DNA of 64,000 nt, from the NCBI GenBank assembly GCA_036873135.1, contig JAPTYO010000008.1:33134761-33198760 (forward strand), in the 5' to 3' direction. Shown one piece after another: positions 21,301 to 30,880 of the stretch. The stretch is from Clarkia xantiana subsp. parviflora. Its lineage: Eukaryota; Streptophyta; Magnoliopsida; Myrtales; Onagraceae. Made by a program: the position numbers and the translations under genes. Within the stretch, counting starts at the first letter, position 1. The number at the start of each line of letters is the position of its first letter. The notes under the pieces were generated by a model. The model saw only the letters and a list, made by a program, of their open reading frames with translations. It did not search any database and was not told where the DNA came from.

Positions 21301-22800
21301 TTTAGATATACATGTGTTCGCATACATACATTCCCGCAAGTCATGAAGCCATTTCTGCTCTTGCTCTATTATCCACTGATGAAGCTTACCGTTCTTTGAC
21401 ATCAGTGGAAGCTTATGTAGATGGAAGTGAAACTGCTTCTAATCTATCTACGATCGCTCGAAACCGCATCATGTCGGTCAAAACTGACCAAATCGGTCAA
21501 TATCAATCAATCTGGTCAAACAAGAGAGCCGGTCAACAACAATTAAACCGGTCGACATAGTCAAACTGGGCAACAATAGTCAACCGCGGTCAAAAGCAGT
21601 CAACAAATGTCGCTAAACACTGATATCAGGGAAGCTTCTATACCCTATACTATTTATTGTCTATGGTGTGCTTTGAAATATTCAAATGAGTATGAATTTA
21701 TATAAATGCATATGTCTATGAAACTCATAATTAATGATTGTCGAATCTGACATCTCATGGACAGGATAAGAAAACAAAGGAGCAAGCCTCCAAACTGTAT
21801 CTCCAAGTATACAACGACCAAATCAATGAGACACGAACGTCCAATACACGCACGCTCCTACGTATCTCAGTACTCAAACATACCCACAACGTGGCAAAAC
21901 AAAACCCACAACGATGGGAGGATATGCTGCAACGCACGCCCCTAAACTAAAGGCATGGGGGCAATCTGGACAACCGCTACATAGCTGGAAAGTCATCCCC
22001 CAAACTTTTACATTATGCATCTTTTTAAGAGCAACTATATTATACTTATTATCTCTATTTTTAGAAGAATTAGGCTTGCCCGAAAATTACTTTCCGCACA
22101 AGCCTAGGGGGCAGAGGGTACTGGGCAACACTATATCTACTTCAGTACTTTACTACACAAATACTAATGCCCTAGCAGCTACATATATACCTAGTTGCCA
22201 AACACTTACACTTAGACTCATTGGGAATCTCCAAATTCCGAGTCAAAACTTAAAACGTGGTGGCTATCACCCGACATACACTACAACGGACGCGTCGCTA
22301 CGCCCCTCTTATAACTCAAAATCGGATTTATATCTGATTATAACTCAAATACGGATCTATATCTGATTACAATGATACGCATAAGTATTCCCCTTCATTT
22401 ACAACTCAAACGAGCACATCGTTCAGGGTCTAACGACCACAACTAACATGTTACGCTCTAGCACCAACGGTGCATATTTATACCGAACTGGAATTCACTT
22501 TCTGGCAAACAGGTCATTCACAAGGGCAAACGTCCCATATTATAGCTCACTGACGTGATCCTTCGATCAAGTGCGTAGTTTACTTACAACATGCGGCCAT
22601 GATCCTTAGATCTGTCGCACAAACGTATAAAACGACAGAAGACCTACCAGGAGTGACAACAAGAAGACCTCAACCATTTATAGGGAATTATTACCCCTTA
22701 TAAAAATTACAAGTAGCTTATGGGCACCACCAATGTGTTATTCCCAAAGCTCAAACTCTATCAAGTGCGCGGGTATACCACTCCCGCTACTGTAACTACA
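18321..22800. other. Internal region of L1 without recognisable genes
   Basis: Open frames are short (none above 150 codons) and none resembles gag, protease, RT or integrase on either strand. A more GC-rich part at about 19330-20200 contains minus-strand open stretches (such as 19725-19501, 74 codons) that I do not recognise; they could be captured host sequence. Several GGGGGCA strings (20893, 21244, 21954) resemble polypurine tracts, so the region may be a patchwork of older elements. Confidence 0.7.
21472..21612 (-). promoter_or_regulatory. Cluster of TTGACC/TTGACT motifs in L1
   Basis: About ten GGTCAA or AGTCAA strings occur within 140 bp, giving the W-box core TTGAC on the minus strand. 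W-boxes are bound by WRKY factors in plants. Any regulatory role here is inference. Confidence 0.35.
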
Positions 22801-22808
22801 ACAACTCT

Positions 22809-23115
22809 CAGGCGTGCAGGTATATCACTCCTGCCGCCTTGATTATTCCTATTACGACATCAGGTGCGCATTTATATCACTCATGTCACTTTTGATTATT
22901 CATATTACGACGTCATGCTCGAAGGTATATCACTCCTACCATCATGATCCTGTGATCAGACATATTGCCATATTATATTACGATTCATCGGTTAGGTGCG
23001 TAGGTATATCACTCCTACCGCCATGGTCCAGTGATCAGATTATTTCCATATTACATTACGATTCCCCGGTCAGGTGTGTAGGTATATCAATCCTACAACC
23101 GTGGTCATTCAATCA
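22809..23115 (+). repeat. Degenerate repeats in L1 (GGTATATCACTCCTACC units)
   Basis: Five diverged copies of GTGCGTAGGTATATCACTC with flanking CCATATTA and TTACGATTC words, spaced 50-80 bp. The open frames here come from the repetition. Confidence 0.75.
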
Positions 23116-23152
23116 GGCGCAAAGCCATATTATATTTACAACCACGAACCTC

Positions 23153-23350
23153 AAGTGGCTATCATGTCCAAGAACATCAAGGTGGCTATCATATCCATGA
23201 ACATCAAGGTGGCTATCATGTCCACAAGAAATGAGATCTTGTTACCTCAAGGTGGCTATCATGTCAGCATATCTTTTAGTGGCTATCATGTCCACGACTT
23301 TCAAAACGGCTATCATGTTCATGGTCGCAAAATGGTTATTATTTCTATGA
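23153..23350 (+). repeat. Short tandem repeats in L1 (GGTGGCTATCATGTCC units)
   Basis: About eight variants of AAGGTGGCTATCATGTCCA, 20-27 bp each, some with extra bases. Confidence 0.8.
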
Positions 23351-23499
23351 ATCTCCAAGTTGGTTATTATGCTTACATATATCTAAAGGATCATCGGGCG
23401 ATGGAGATACAGACGTCCTTCATGCAAAGGTGTCCGTCCAAAGAGGCGGTTATCCCTAAACTACTCCAAAGACAGTAATATTTTACATGAACGGTTTGG

Positions 23500-24118
23500 T
23501 GGACAAACCACCCTTCATAAGTGTCCGTCCAAAGAGGCGGTCATCCATAAACTACTCCAAGAGAGTAATATAAGGGTCGGTAGACAGACCACCCTCCATA
23601 GTCGGTCGTACGAAGCGACGATCGACCACAAAACTCCAAGTGAGTAAAATAAAGGGTCGGTAGACAGACCACTCTCCATAGTCGGTCGTACGAAGCGACG
23701 ATCGACCACAAAACTCCAAGTGAGTAAAATAAAGGGTCGGTAGACAGACCACTCTCCATAGTCGGTCGTCCGAAGCGACGATCGACCACAAAACTCCAAG
23801 TGAGTAAAATAAAGGGTCGGTAGACAAACCACCCTCTAAAGTCGATCGTACAAAGAGACGATCGTCCATAAACACTCCAAGTGAGTAAAATAAAGGGTCG
23901 GTAGACAGACCACCCTCCATAGTCGGTCGTATGAAGCGACGATCGACCACAAAGCTCCAAGGGAGTAATATAAGAGTCGGTAGACAAACCGCCCTCCATA
24001 GTCGATCGTACAAAGAGACGATCGTCCATAAAAGCTCCAAGAGAGTAATATAGGGTCGGTAGACAAACCGCCCTCCATAGTCGATCATACAAAGAGACGA
24101 TCATGCTCCAGGAGAGTA
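23500..24118 (+). repeat. 80-bp tandem array in L1, about 7.5 copies
   Basis: TAGACAGACC or TAGACAAACC recurs at 23581, 23661, 23741, 23821, 23902, 23981 and 24060. Each unit also holds GTCGGTCGTACGAAGCGAC, CGATCGACCACAAA and CTCCAAGTGAGTAA. As 80 is not a multiple of three, all frames of a stop-poor unit open on the minus strand, giving long but meaningless open frames. Confidence 0.95.
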
Positions 24119-24195
24119 ATATATTGTAATATGAATGATTGTGTAATGGATGCAGATTCATTTAACTCAGAGCCTAATGCAGGCAAAGCCTCCAT

Positions 24196-24211
24196 CAGCC
24201 TCAGGGGCAAA
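24196..24211 (+). promoter_or_regulatory. Polypurine tract of L1
   Basis: CAGCCTCAGGGGCAAA precedes the 3' LTR, similar to the GGGGGCAAA of the Tat elements. Confidence 0.75.
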
Positions 24212-24616
24212 TGATGGATATTGATATAAACATATTTATTTGATACCATAATAGGTATTAACTATAAATAGTCTGATGTCATAACGGTCAATCAGCTATT
24301 AATATTCAACTACCATAACAGTAATTGCCTAAATATTCCGTTACCATAACAGCCATCGTCAATAAATGGCTATATACCATAATAATTATTATGTTATTTT
24401 GTATAAAGAATCCTATGATTAACATTTGATATATGATAAATTATATACAAAATAGTGATCCCTCTTTATATGAACGGTTACTAATTTGATCGTCGGAGAG
24501 GGATCGCCGGGGTTCGCCCTGGCATTGTCCCCTTTTGCAGGTGCGTGCCCGGAATTCGAAGACTAAGGAGCTCGGAGATACCGTGGAAACCAACCCGGTA
24601 ATTCCAGGATCCAACA
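24212..24616 (+). repeat. 3' LTR of L1
   Basis: 405 bp; one base shorter than the 5' LTR, with about six substitutions. It is followed by TATAT. Confidence 0.93.
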
Positions 24617-27600
24617 TATATCCAATCCATCTACTTCTTCTATGATATGGATTGTAGACTCAGGTGCTACAAATCACATCACTCATCATTTGAGTTGGCT
24701 ACACAACTTGAGGAAGACTGATTCCAATCATCAATTTGTTCATTTGCCTAATGGTAACAAATGTAGGATTACTCATATTGGGAGCTGCTCCTTCTCTTCT
24801 GGTTTCACGTTGGATGACATCCTCTATGTGCCTGATTTCAAGTTCAACTTGATCTCAGTGTCTAAACTCCCAACTCAATTGAATTGCAAAGTTATATTCA
24901 CTTTTGCCAATGTGTTGATTCAAGGCCATGTTGGGAAGCCAATGGTGATTGGTGAGAGATCTATGGGGCTTTATACACTCAGGGATTCAGTACCTTCAAG
25001 CTCAAGCAAGGTGGTGGCAGTTCATATCATTTCTAAAACAAATAAGGAGAATGCTTGGACCTGGCATAGGCGTTTGGGACACATTTCAGCTACACATTTG
25101 AGTCATTTGAATGATGTGTTGTGTTTAAGTGATTCTTCTAGAAGTTGTGTCAAACAATGTACCATCTGCCCTTTGGCCAAGCAAACCAGATTATCATTTC
25201 CTATTAGTCAATCACATGCCTCTACTCCTTTTGCCTTAATACATTTGGATCTTTGGGGTCCATACAAAGTTCCAACCATCAAAGGCTACCAATATTTCCT
25301 TACAATTGTGGATGACTTCTCAAGGGCTACCTGGGTTTTCTTGATGAAGCATAAGAGTGATACTTTCATCCACATCCAAAGTTTTTTATTGATGGTTCAG
25401 AACCAGTTTGGAGCTATGGTCAAGACTGCAAGGAGTGACAATGGATCTGAGTTCATCAATTCCATTTGCAAGGATCATTTCCTTCATTTGGGAATTCAAC
25501 ACCAAACTAGTTGTCCTTACACTCCTCAGCAGAATGGAAGAGTGGAGCGCAAGCATAGACAAATTTTGAATATAGCAAGGGCATTGCGTTTTCAGGCTTC
25601 TATGCCACTCAAATATTGGGGTCATTGTGTGCTCACTGCTTGTTACTTGATCAACCGCATACCTTCATCCTCTTTGCAATTCAAATCTCCAATGGAAGTG
25701 TTATATGGCAAGCAACCTTCCATCAACCATCTAAGAATCATCGGATGCCTGTGTTTTGCCACCAACTTGAACAACTTGGATAAATTTGGTTCAAGAGCTG
25801 AGCCTTGCATTCTAATGGGATATTTCACTTCACAAAAAGGCTATCTTGTAATGAAGATATCTAATTCAACTTTCCAAGTATCAAGAGATGTTGTTTTTCA
25901 TGAGCACATCTTTCCATTTGGAATGTCTAAAGCAGAGCTGAGATCTCTGTTGCCTACTTGCTTGGAGTCCAAGTTATTGATTGAAGAGTCTTCCTCTAAT
26001 GATCAAAGCTCTCTTGATAGAGCTCCTTTGGTTTCTCCACCTATTCTTGATGAATTCATTGCTCCTCAGCCACCTCCTCAGCCACCAATGGTTGAAGTCA
26101 TGCCTCCACAAGTCCCAACCTTAAGAAGGAGTGCAAGGATTGCTCAACTTAGAGGAGCTTCTACTTCCAATGCTGTGTTTGGTTTGGAGAAGTATATCTC
26201 TTATGATCATCTGAATCCTAACTTTACTTGCTTCTTGGCCTCCATTGACAAAGTTAGGGAGCCTTCTACTTACAAGCAAGCAGTCAAGGATTCAAATTGG
26301 GTGGTGGCAATGAAGGATGAGATCAAAGCTTTGCAAGATAACAACACATGGAGGATTGTGGATCTGCCTCATGGTAAGTCATCTATTGGTTGTAAATGGG
26401 TTTTTAGGGTGAAGTACAATTCTGATGGTTCTATTGAGAGATACAAAGCAAGGATGGTTGCTAAAGGCTTTACTCAAGTAGAAGGGACTGACTTCAATGA
26501 AACCTTTTCCCCTGTGGTGAAAATGACAACTGTAAGGATTGTTTTGGCAATGGCAGCCTCATATTCTTGGGGCTTGTTTCACATGGATGTGAACAATGCT
26601 TTCCTTCAGGGTGACTTGCATGAGGAGGTCTATATGGATATTCCACAAGGCTTTGATTCTACAAAGTCTGATCTAGGCTCTCCAAGGCGTGTATGCAAGC
26701 TTTTAAAGTCTTTTTATGGGCTGAAACAAGCTTCTAGGCAATGGAACATAAAGCTCACCAATACCTTGTTGAATAATGGATATACTCAGAGTGCTTCTGA
26801 TCATTCCTTGTTCACCAAGGTAGATGGCAAGGATAGAGTATTTCTCCTCATTTATGTGGATGACTTACTCATCACAGGTTCAAATACCTGTATGATTGAC
26901 CAATTGAAGTCCACTCTCAAATCCCATTTCAAGCTCAAAGATTTGGGCAACTTGAGATATTTCATGGGTTTGGAAATTGCTAGGTCTAAGGAGGTTTTGG
27001 TCATCAATCAAAGGAAGTATGCGCTTGAGCTCATTGAAGAGGCTGGATTGGGAGCTGATAGGCCAACTGAGACTCCTATGGAGTTCAACCTCAAACTCAC
27101 TACTTGTGAGTATGATGAGGCTACAAAGACTTCTTCTGATGATTTGCTCTTGGAAGATGCCACTGCTTATAGAAGATTGGTGGGCAAACTTCTTTACTTG
27201 ACCATGACTAGGCCAGACATTAGCTTCTCAGTCCAAAGGATAAGTCAAATTGTTGATAAACCTAAGAAGTCTCACCATTATGCAGCCATGAGGATCATTA
27301 AATACATCAAAGGAAGCCCTGGCCAAGGTTTGCTTTATCCTTCAAATAATGCCCTTGACCTGAGTCTCTACTGTGATTCAGATTGGGCAGCTTGTCCCTT
27401 TAGTAGGAAGTCAGTAAGTGCTTATTGTGTAAGGCTTGGAGGAGCTATGGTGGGTTGGAAAGTAAAGAAGCAAGACACAATTTCTCTTTCCAGTGCAGAG
27501 GCTGAATATAGATGCTTAAGGGTGGCTATACAAGAAGCTCTTTGGGTTGCTAGACTATTGAAGGAACTTGGGATGCATTTGCAATTACCCATACCCATCT

Positions 27601-27866
27601 TCACAGATACTGAATCTGCTGTGAAGATTGCCAAGAACCCTATGTTTCATGAACGCACAAAACACATTGAGTTAGATTGTCATTTCACTAGACATCACAT
27701 TCAATCAGGGCAAATTTCAGCTAAACATGTTGCTTCTCGGGACCAATTGGCAGACTTGCTCAACAAGACACTTGTCAAGAAGCAACATATTGCCCTCCTC
27801 AAGCTCTATGGAATCAAGGATGTGTTTCATGAAAAGAAAGGAGAAGAAAAATATGGGAGCATATAG
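24617..27866 (+). CDS. pol: C1 Pol: protease, integrase, RT, RNase H (intact frame)
   Basis: With L1 removed, gag sequence leads in frame through ISNPSTSSMIWIVDSGATNH. Numbered from Met 24642 (1074 codons): protease DSGATNH at about 6; GAG-pre-integrase with HRRLGH...CTICPLAK at about 131-190; integrase core with DLWGPY, SDNGSEF and the Glu in QQNGRVERKHR at about 200-310; RT from WRIVDLPHG at about 567 with YVDDLLITG at 737; RNase H with CDSDWAACPFSRKS at 909 and SSAEAEYR near 950. The order integrase before RT defines Ty1/copia. The stop lies in the 3' LTR (27864-27866). Lineage within copia was not assigned. Confidence 0.96.
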
Positions 27867-28056
27867 GAATGTATAGCTTTCCACATACAATATATCCTTG
27901 TGCATACTAGATCACTAGATTAGCTTAGCTTGTGTACTAAGTTAGTTTAGTTAGTTAGATCTCCTTACTAGTATATATACTAGATCTATACATTGTAACA
28001 CTTGATTTTGGTTGATTAATACATTTCCTATTCAATCTAAATCCTCCAAGCTTATA
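27862..28056 (+). repeat. 3' LTR of C1
   Basis: 195 bp, TATAGG to CTTATA, three differences from the 5' LTR, then TSD AGGTC. A purine-rich stretch (AAAGAAAGGAGAAG, from about 27834) lies just before it. Confidence 0.94.
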
Positions 28057-28061
28057 AGGTC

Positions 28062-28158
28062 AGCCAGTGAAGGGTCAGCTGCCGAAGGGTCGATTGTCGG
28101 GGGATCAGCTGTCGGGAGGTCTGTACTTGGAATCAAAGGAGGAAATCTTACCAGACAT
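28062..28158 (-). pseudogene. T1 antisense gene, 5' end
   Basis: The minus strand starts ATGTCTG and GTAAGA (28158 onward) as in T3. A second splice-like site 28 bases later (GTACAG) restores the frame to the Asp-Pro-rich tail at 15936-15844. The central domains have been deleted, and C1 sits between the two halves. Confidence 0.6.
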
Positions 28159-28306
28159 GCTGAATTGGGGAAGAAAAGATGATCCTGACGGTCGGAGATC
28201 CTGGTTGCCGGAGCGCTGATCAGAAATCAGGAAGGAGAGCTTGAGCTTTTGAAATTGCAAAGGATGAAGCGGTGGAGGAGAAGTGAATAGTGCCAAGATT
28301 TGGGGG

Positions 28307-28313
28307 TTTTATA
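28307..28313 (-). promoter_or_regulatory. Antisense TATA box of T1
   Basis: TATAAAA on the minus strand, about 150 bp upstream of the antisense ATG at 28158, matching T2 and T3. The rest of 28159-28644 is the presumed antisense promoter, with the diverged palindrome at 28405-28423. Confidence 0.6.
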
Positions 28314-28644
28314 GGAGAGAAGATAGCCGAAGAGACGTTTCAATCCGGACCGTTGAAGATGAAACGTTTCAACCTGAGTCGTTGAGACGCTAACGACAGA
28401 ACGACTAAAAAGTGCTTTTTCAGAAAAAGCAGACACGGGTACCCAAGTCGTCGCTTCATCGCCCACTGCATTTAATAGTTGAGTAACCGAGAAAGCTTTT
28501 CGGATTTGGTGGTTATCCTCGAAATATCGGGGAATCGTGGATGAGAAGATCCGCGTCAGAAGATTTTTTGTAAAGTTAAAAGCCTCCGATGCCAATATCG
28601 GGAGGTCCGGAGTTGGAAGACACGACGAACTATAAGTCCCTCAT

Positions 28645-28658
28645 GTCTTGGGGGCAAA
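28645..28658 (+). promoter_or_regulatory. Polypurine tract of T1
   Basis: GTCTTGGGGGCAAA directly before the 3' LTR, identical to T2 and T3. Confidence 0.85.
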
Positions 28659-29248
28659 TAATGGGTTTCGATATAGCCGTTAGGCCCATTAACAACGAGT
28701 AAACGGTGAGTAGGCCCACTGGGCTCCAAAAGAGGCCTAGAGGACCAATATGAGGGGTCCCGACAAGGTCGGTCCCGATATATGAGCTGGACGCTCCCGA
28801 TGGAATGCCTTTGAGTAGGCCCCGATGTTGAATCCCTGAGGATGTTGGCCCTGTCCCGATGATGAGGGGCCCCGAGCGGTGACCAAAGGAGATAACTCTG
28901 GAGTCCCCGATATCCGTCTGGACTTGCCACCAGAGAATGAGGCCGAGAAACACGCCCACTATCAGCGTAGTGGGGAAGTGGCCTGAAAAGACGGAACGTG
29001 GGCTAACTGCCCCTGGCAGTTATCTCAACAGGTAACTGGGGTAATTCCTCCCCTATATAAAGGAAGGAATTACCTCATAACTGACACTCATACTCTCATA
29101 CATACTTGCCTACATCGAGATACTCATTTACGCATCATAGAGGGATTCTGGGTCACCGCCCGGTCTATCCCTTTTTGCAGGATTACTTGGAGCAAAGGAG
29201 TTCAGACTTCCGTCAAGAACGTGCCGGAGTTCCAACCGTGATCCAACA
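28659..29248 (+). repeat. LTR-A, 3' LTR of T1
   Basis: 590 bp, ending CCAACA. It starts TAATGGG where the family start is TGATGGG, a G-to-A change in the end that integrase would recognise. TATATAAA at 29054-29061. Confidence 0.93.
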
Positions 29249-29560
29249 CCCATATCATCTACACCTCGGCCGAACCTCACTTTACCAAAGGGTGTGCCAA
29301 TTTTCCTTTGAGCAAACACTTCGGAGATCCGTCCCTGCCAAGAATCGATCAGAGGTTTTGTTGTGGAGAATATACCGCGTAGGGCTTCCTTAACAAGAAC
29401 CTCTACGGGTGCCGACTGGAGGACCGTGAACTCCCTGTTGTAGAATCTTGGGACTATGGATTACGTTTGAGGTATGTGCGAATCTTCCGCTGCGTAATAT
29501 CGATTACTAGCATGTACCATGTTTATAGTATTTGTAGTGATTACTCCCCGTAATCTATCA
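29249..29560 (+). repeat. C2 5' LTR, right part
   Basis: It aligns with 59537-59848 of the 3' LTR (GGCCGAACCTCACTT, AAGAACCTCTACGGGTGCC). The left part lies before T1, outside the window. Confidence 0.9.
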
Positions 29561-29561
29561 G

Positions 29562-29572
29562 TGGTATCAGAG
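29562..29572 (+). promoter_or_regulatory. Primer-binding site of C2
   Basis: TGGTATCAGAG, one base after the LTR end, as for initiator tRNA-Met primed copia elements. Confidence 0.85.
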
Positions 29573-30100
29573 GTTGTGTTAGGAGTTCATGATTTTGATA
29601 AATGGGTGTTCTTGGAAATATGATTTTGGCCGAAATTTTTTAGAAAAATTAAAATTTTCGAAATTATTTTAATTGGGTGGTGCCGAAATTTTCATGATGT
29701 TTTTGGTAAATTTGATGTTCATGATCTTCAAGAAAAACATGATTTCTTTTTATCAAAATCAAACATTTGATTGTAGATCTTATTAAAATTTGATCTTGAA
29801 ATTTGACCACTTGTTTCCGATTTGGTCTTTTTGGCCAAACCCTAAGCTAAATTACTAGGTCAATTTTTTAATTTCTTAGGCACCAAGTAATAAAATTCAG
29901 CCGAAATTTTAAGGTATATTGTTTACCATATTTTAATTTTTATTCTAGGTAACAATATATCTATAATTGGAAACATAAGTATAGATTCACATTAATATAT
30001 AGAAATATATATAACTATCAATATATCTAAATATTTAATAGGGTTAAAGATATTTTTGATAGATTTAGTTACCTAAAAGATTAAGAAAATATATTGTCAG
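29573..30100 (+). other. C2 leader, first part, non-coding
   Basis: AT-rich leader with repeated GGCCGAAATTTT words and no open frame of note. It ends with GTCAG, the left TSD of the solo LTR-A. Confidence 0.8.
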
Positions 30101-30207
30101 TGATGGGTTTCGATATAGCCGTCAGGCCCATTAACGGTGACTAAACGGCGAAGTAGGCCCACTGGGCCCCAAAAGAGGCTTAGAAAACCAATACGAGGGG
30201 ACCCGAC
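30101..30207 (+). repeat. Solo LTR-A, left piece (split by T3)
   Basis: Starts TGATGGGTTTCGATATAG after TSD GTCAG (30096-30100). T3 begins after CCGAC (30203-30207). The LTR continues at 41312. No internal region of this family adjoins it, so it is a solo LTR left by recombination. Confidence 0.92.
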
Positions 30208-30844
30208 TGATGGGTCCGACTATAGCCGTTAGGCCCTTTAACTGTGAGGAAACGGCAAACAGGCCCACCAGGCCCAGAGTGAAGGTCAAGATGACCTAGG
30301 AGAAGGGTCCCGACGAAGGGAGTCCCGACGAGGCAAGGTCCCGACAGAGTCGGCTCCGACAGTGGAGCTAGGAGCTCCTGATAAGAAGCCTTTAAGTAGG
30401 CCCCGATGATGAATCCCTGAGAACGATTGGCCCTGTCACGATGACGAGGGGCCCCGAGCGGTGACACAATGAGATAACTCTGGAGTCCCCGACGGGAGTC
30501 GGGACTCGTTATCAGAGGATAAAGCCGAGATACGCGGGGCATGGCTAAGATACACGAAATCACATCCGAGATATGCGGGATACGGGCTAACCACCCCTAA
30601 CGGTTCGCCAGGTACCTGAGGCATCTCTTTGCCTATAAAAGGGCAGGAGATCACCTCAGAAAGACTTACATTGAGTTGAATACACTCTGAGTTTATTACT
30701 TGCCAGTCATACGAGATACTCATTTAAGCATCGGAGAGGGATTCTGGGTCACCGCCCGGTCTATCCCCTCTTGCAGGATTGCGTGGAGCAAAGGAGCTAG
30801 GATTGCCGTCAAAGTCCGTTCCAGAGTTCCACCGTGATCCAACA
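30208..30844 (+). repeat. LTR-B variant, 5' LTR of T3
   Basis: 637 bp, TGATGGG to CCAACA, TATAAAA at 30634-30640. It has only about three of the 20-bp U3 units (about 30528-30580), which accounts for the 79-bp difference from T2. Confidence 0.95.
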
Positions 30845-30863
30845 TTGGCGCCGTCTGTGGGAA
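30845..30863 (+). promoter_or_regulatory. Primer-binding site of T3
   Basis: TTGGCGCCGTCTGTGGGAA directly after the 5' LTR. Confidence 0.85.
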
Positions 30864-30880
30864 GGAAAAAAAAAGCTGAC

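Larger units (their letters stand above)
17896..24616 (+). mobile_element. L1: large non-coding LTR retrotransposon (LARD-like) nested in C1
   Basis: Two LTRs of 406 and 405 bp (17896-18301, 24212-24616) with TSD TATAT (17891-17895 and 24617-24621) enclose 5.9 kb with a primer site and a polypurine tract but no gag or pol. The LTRs differ by about six substitutions and one indel. Primer site and R-U5 match the Tat elements, so it was probably moved by Tat proteins. Confidence 0.93.
15937..28056 (+). mobile_element. C1: Ty1/copia retrotransposon with TATA...TATA LTR ends, carrying L1
   Basis: Two 195-bp LTRs (three differences by eye) flank gag-pol and a perfect TSD AGGTC (15932-15936 and 28057-28061). 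The LTRs begin TATAGG and end CTTATA instead of TG...CA, and the TSD and primer site fix these ends to the base. Without L1 the element is about 5.4 kb. Its pol frame is complete; gag has one stop and one frameshift. Confidence 0.95.
1..29248 (+). mobile_element. T1: Tat-type Ty3/gypsy retrotransposon, 5' end outside window, carrying T2 and C1
   Basis: The element runs from a cut 5' LTR (1-504) to a 3' LTR (28659-29248). The internal order is primer site, gag, protease, RT, RNase H, [T2 insertion], integrase, a 23-bp tandem array, an antisense gene remnant [split by C1] and the polypurine tract. Removing T2 (TSD GGGGG) and C1 (TSD AGGTC) restores one continuous element. It is inserted in the 5' LTR of C2: sequence after 29248 matches the C2 3' LTR from about 59537, and the expected right TSD is CCCAT (29249-29253). 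It carries many stops and frameshifts and is dead for sense functions. Confidence 0.93.

Noticed and set aside
23541..24161. Minus-strand open frames of 178 and 206 codons
   Set aside because: They arise from the 80-bp tandem repeat; the peptide repeats itself in shifted frames and has no gene context.
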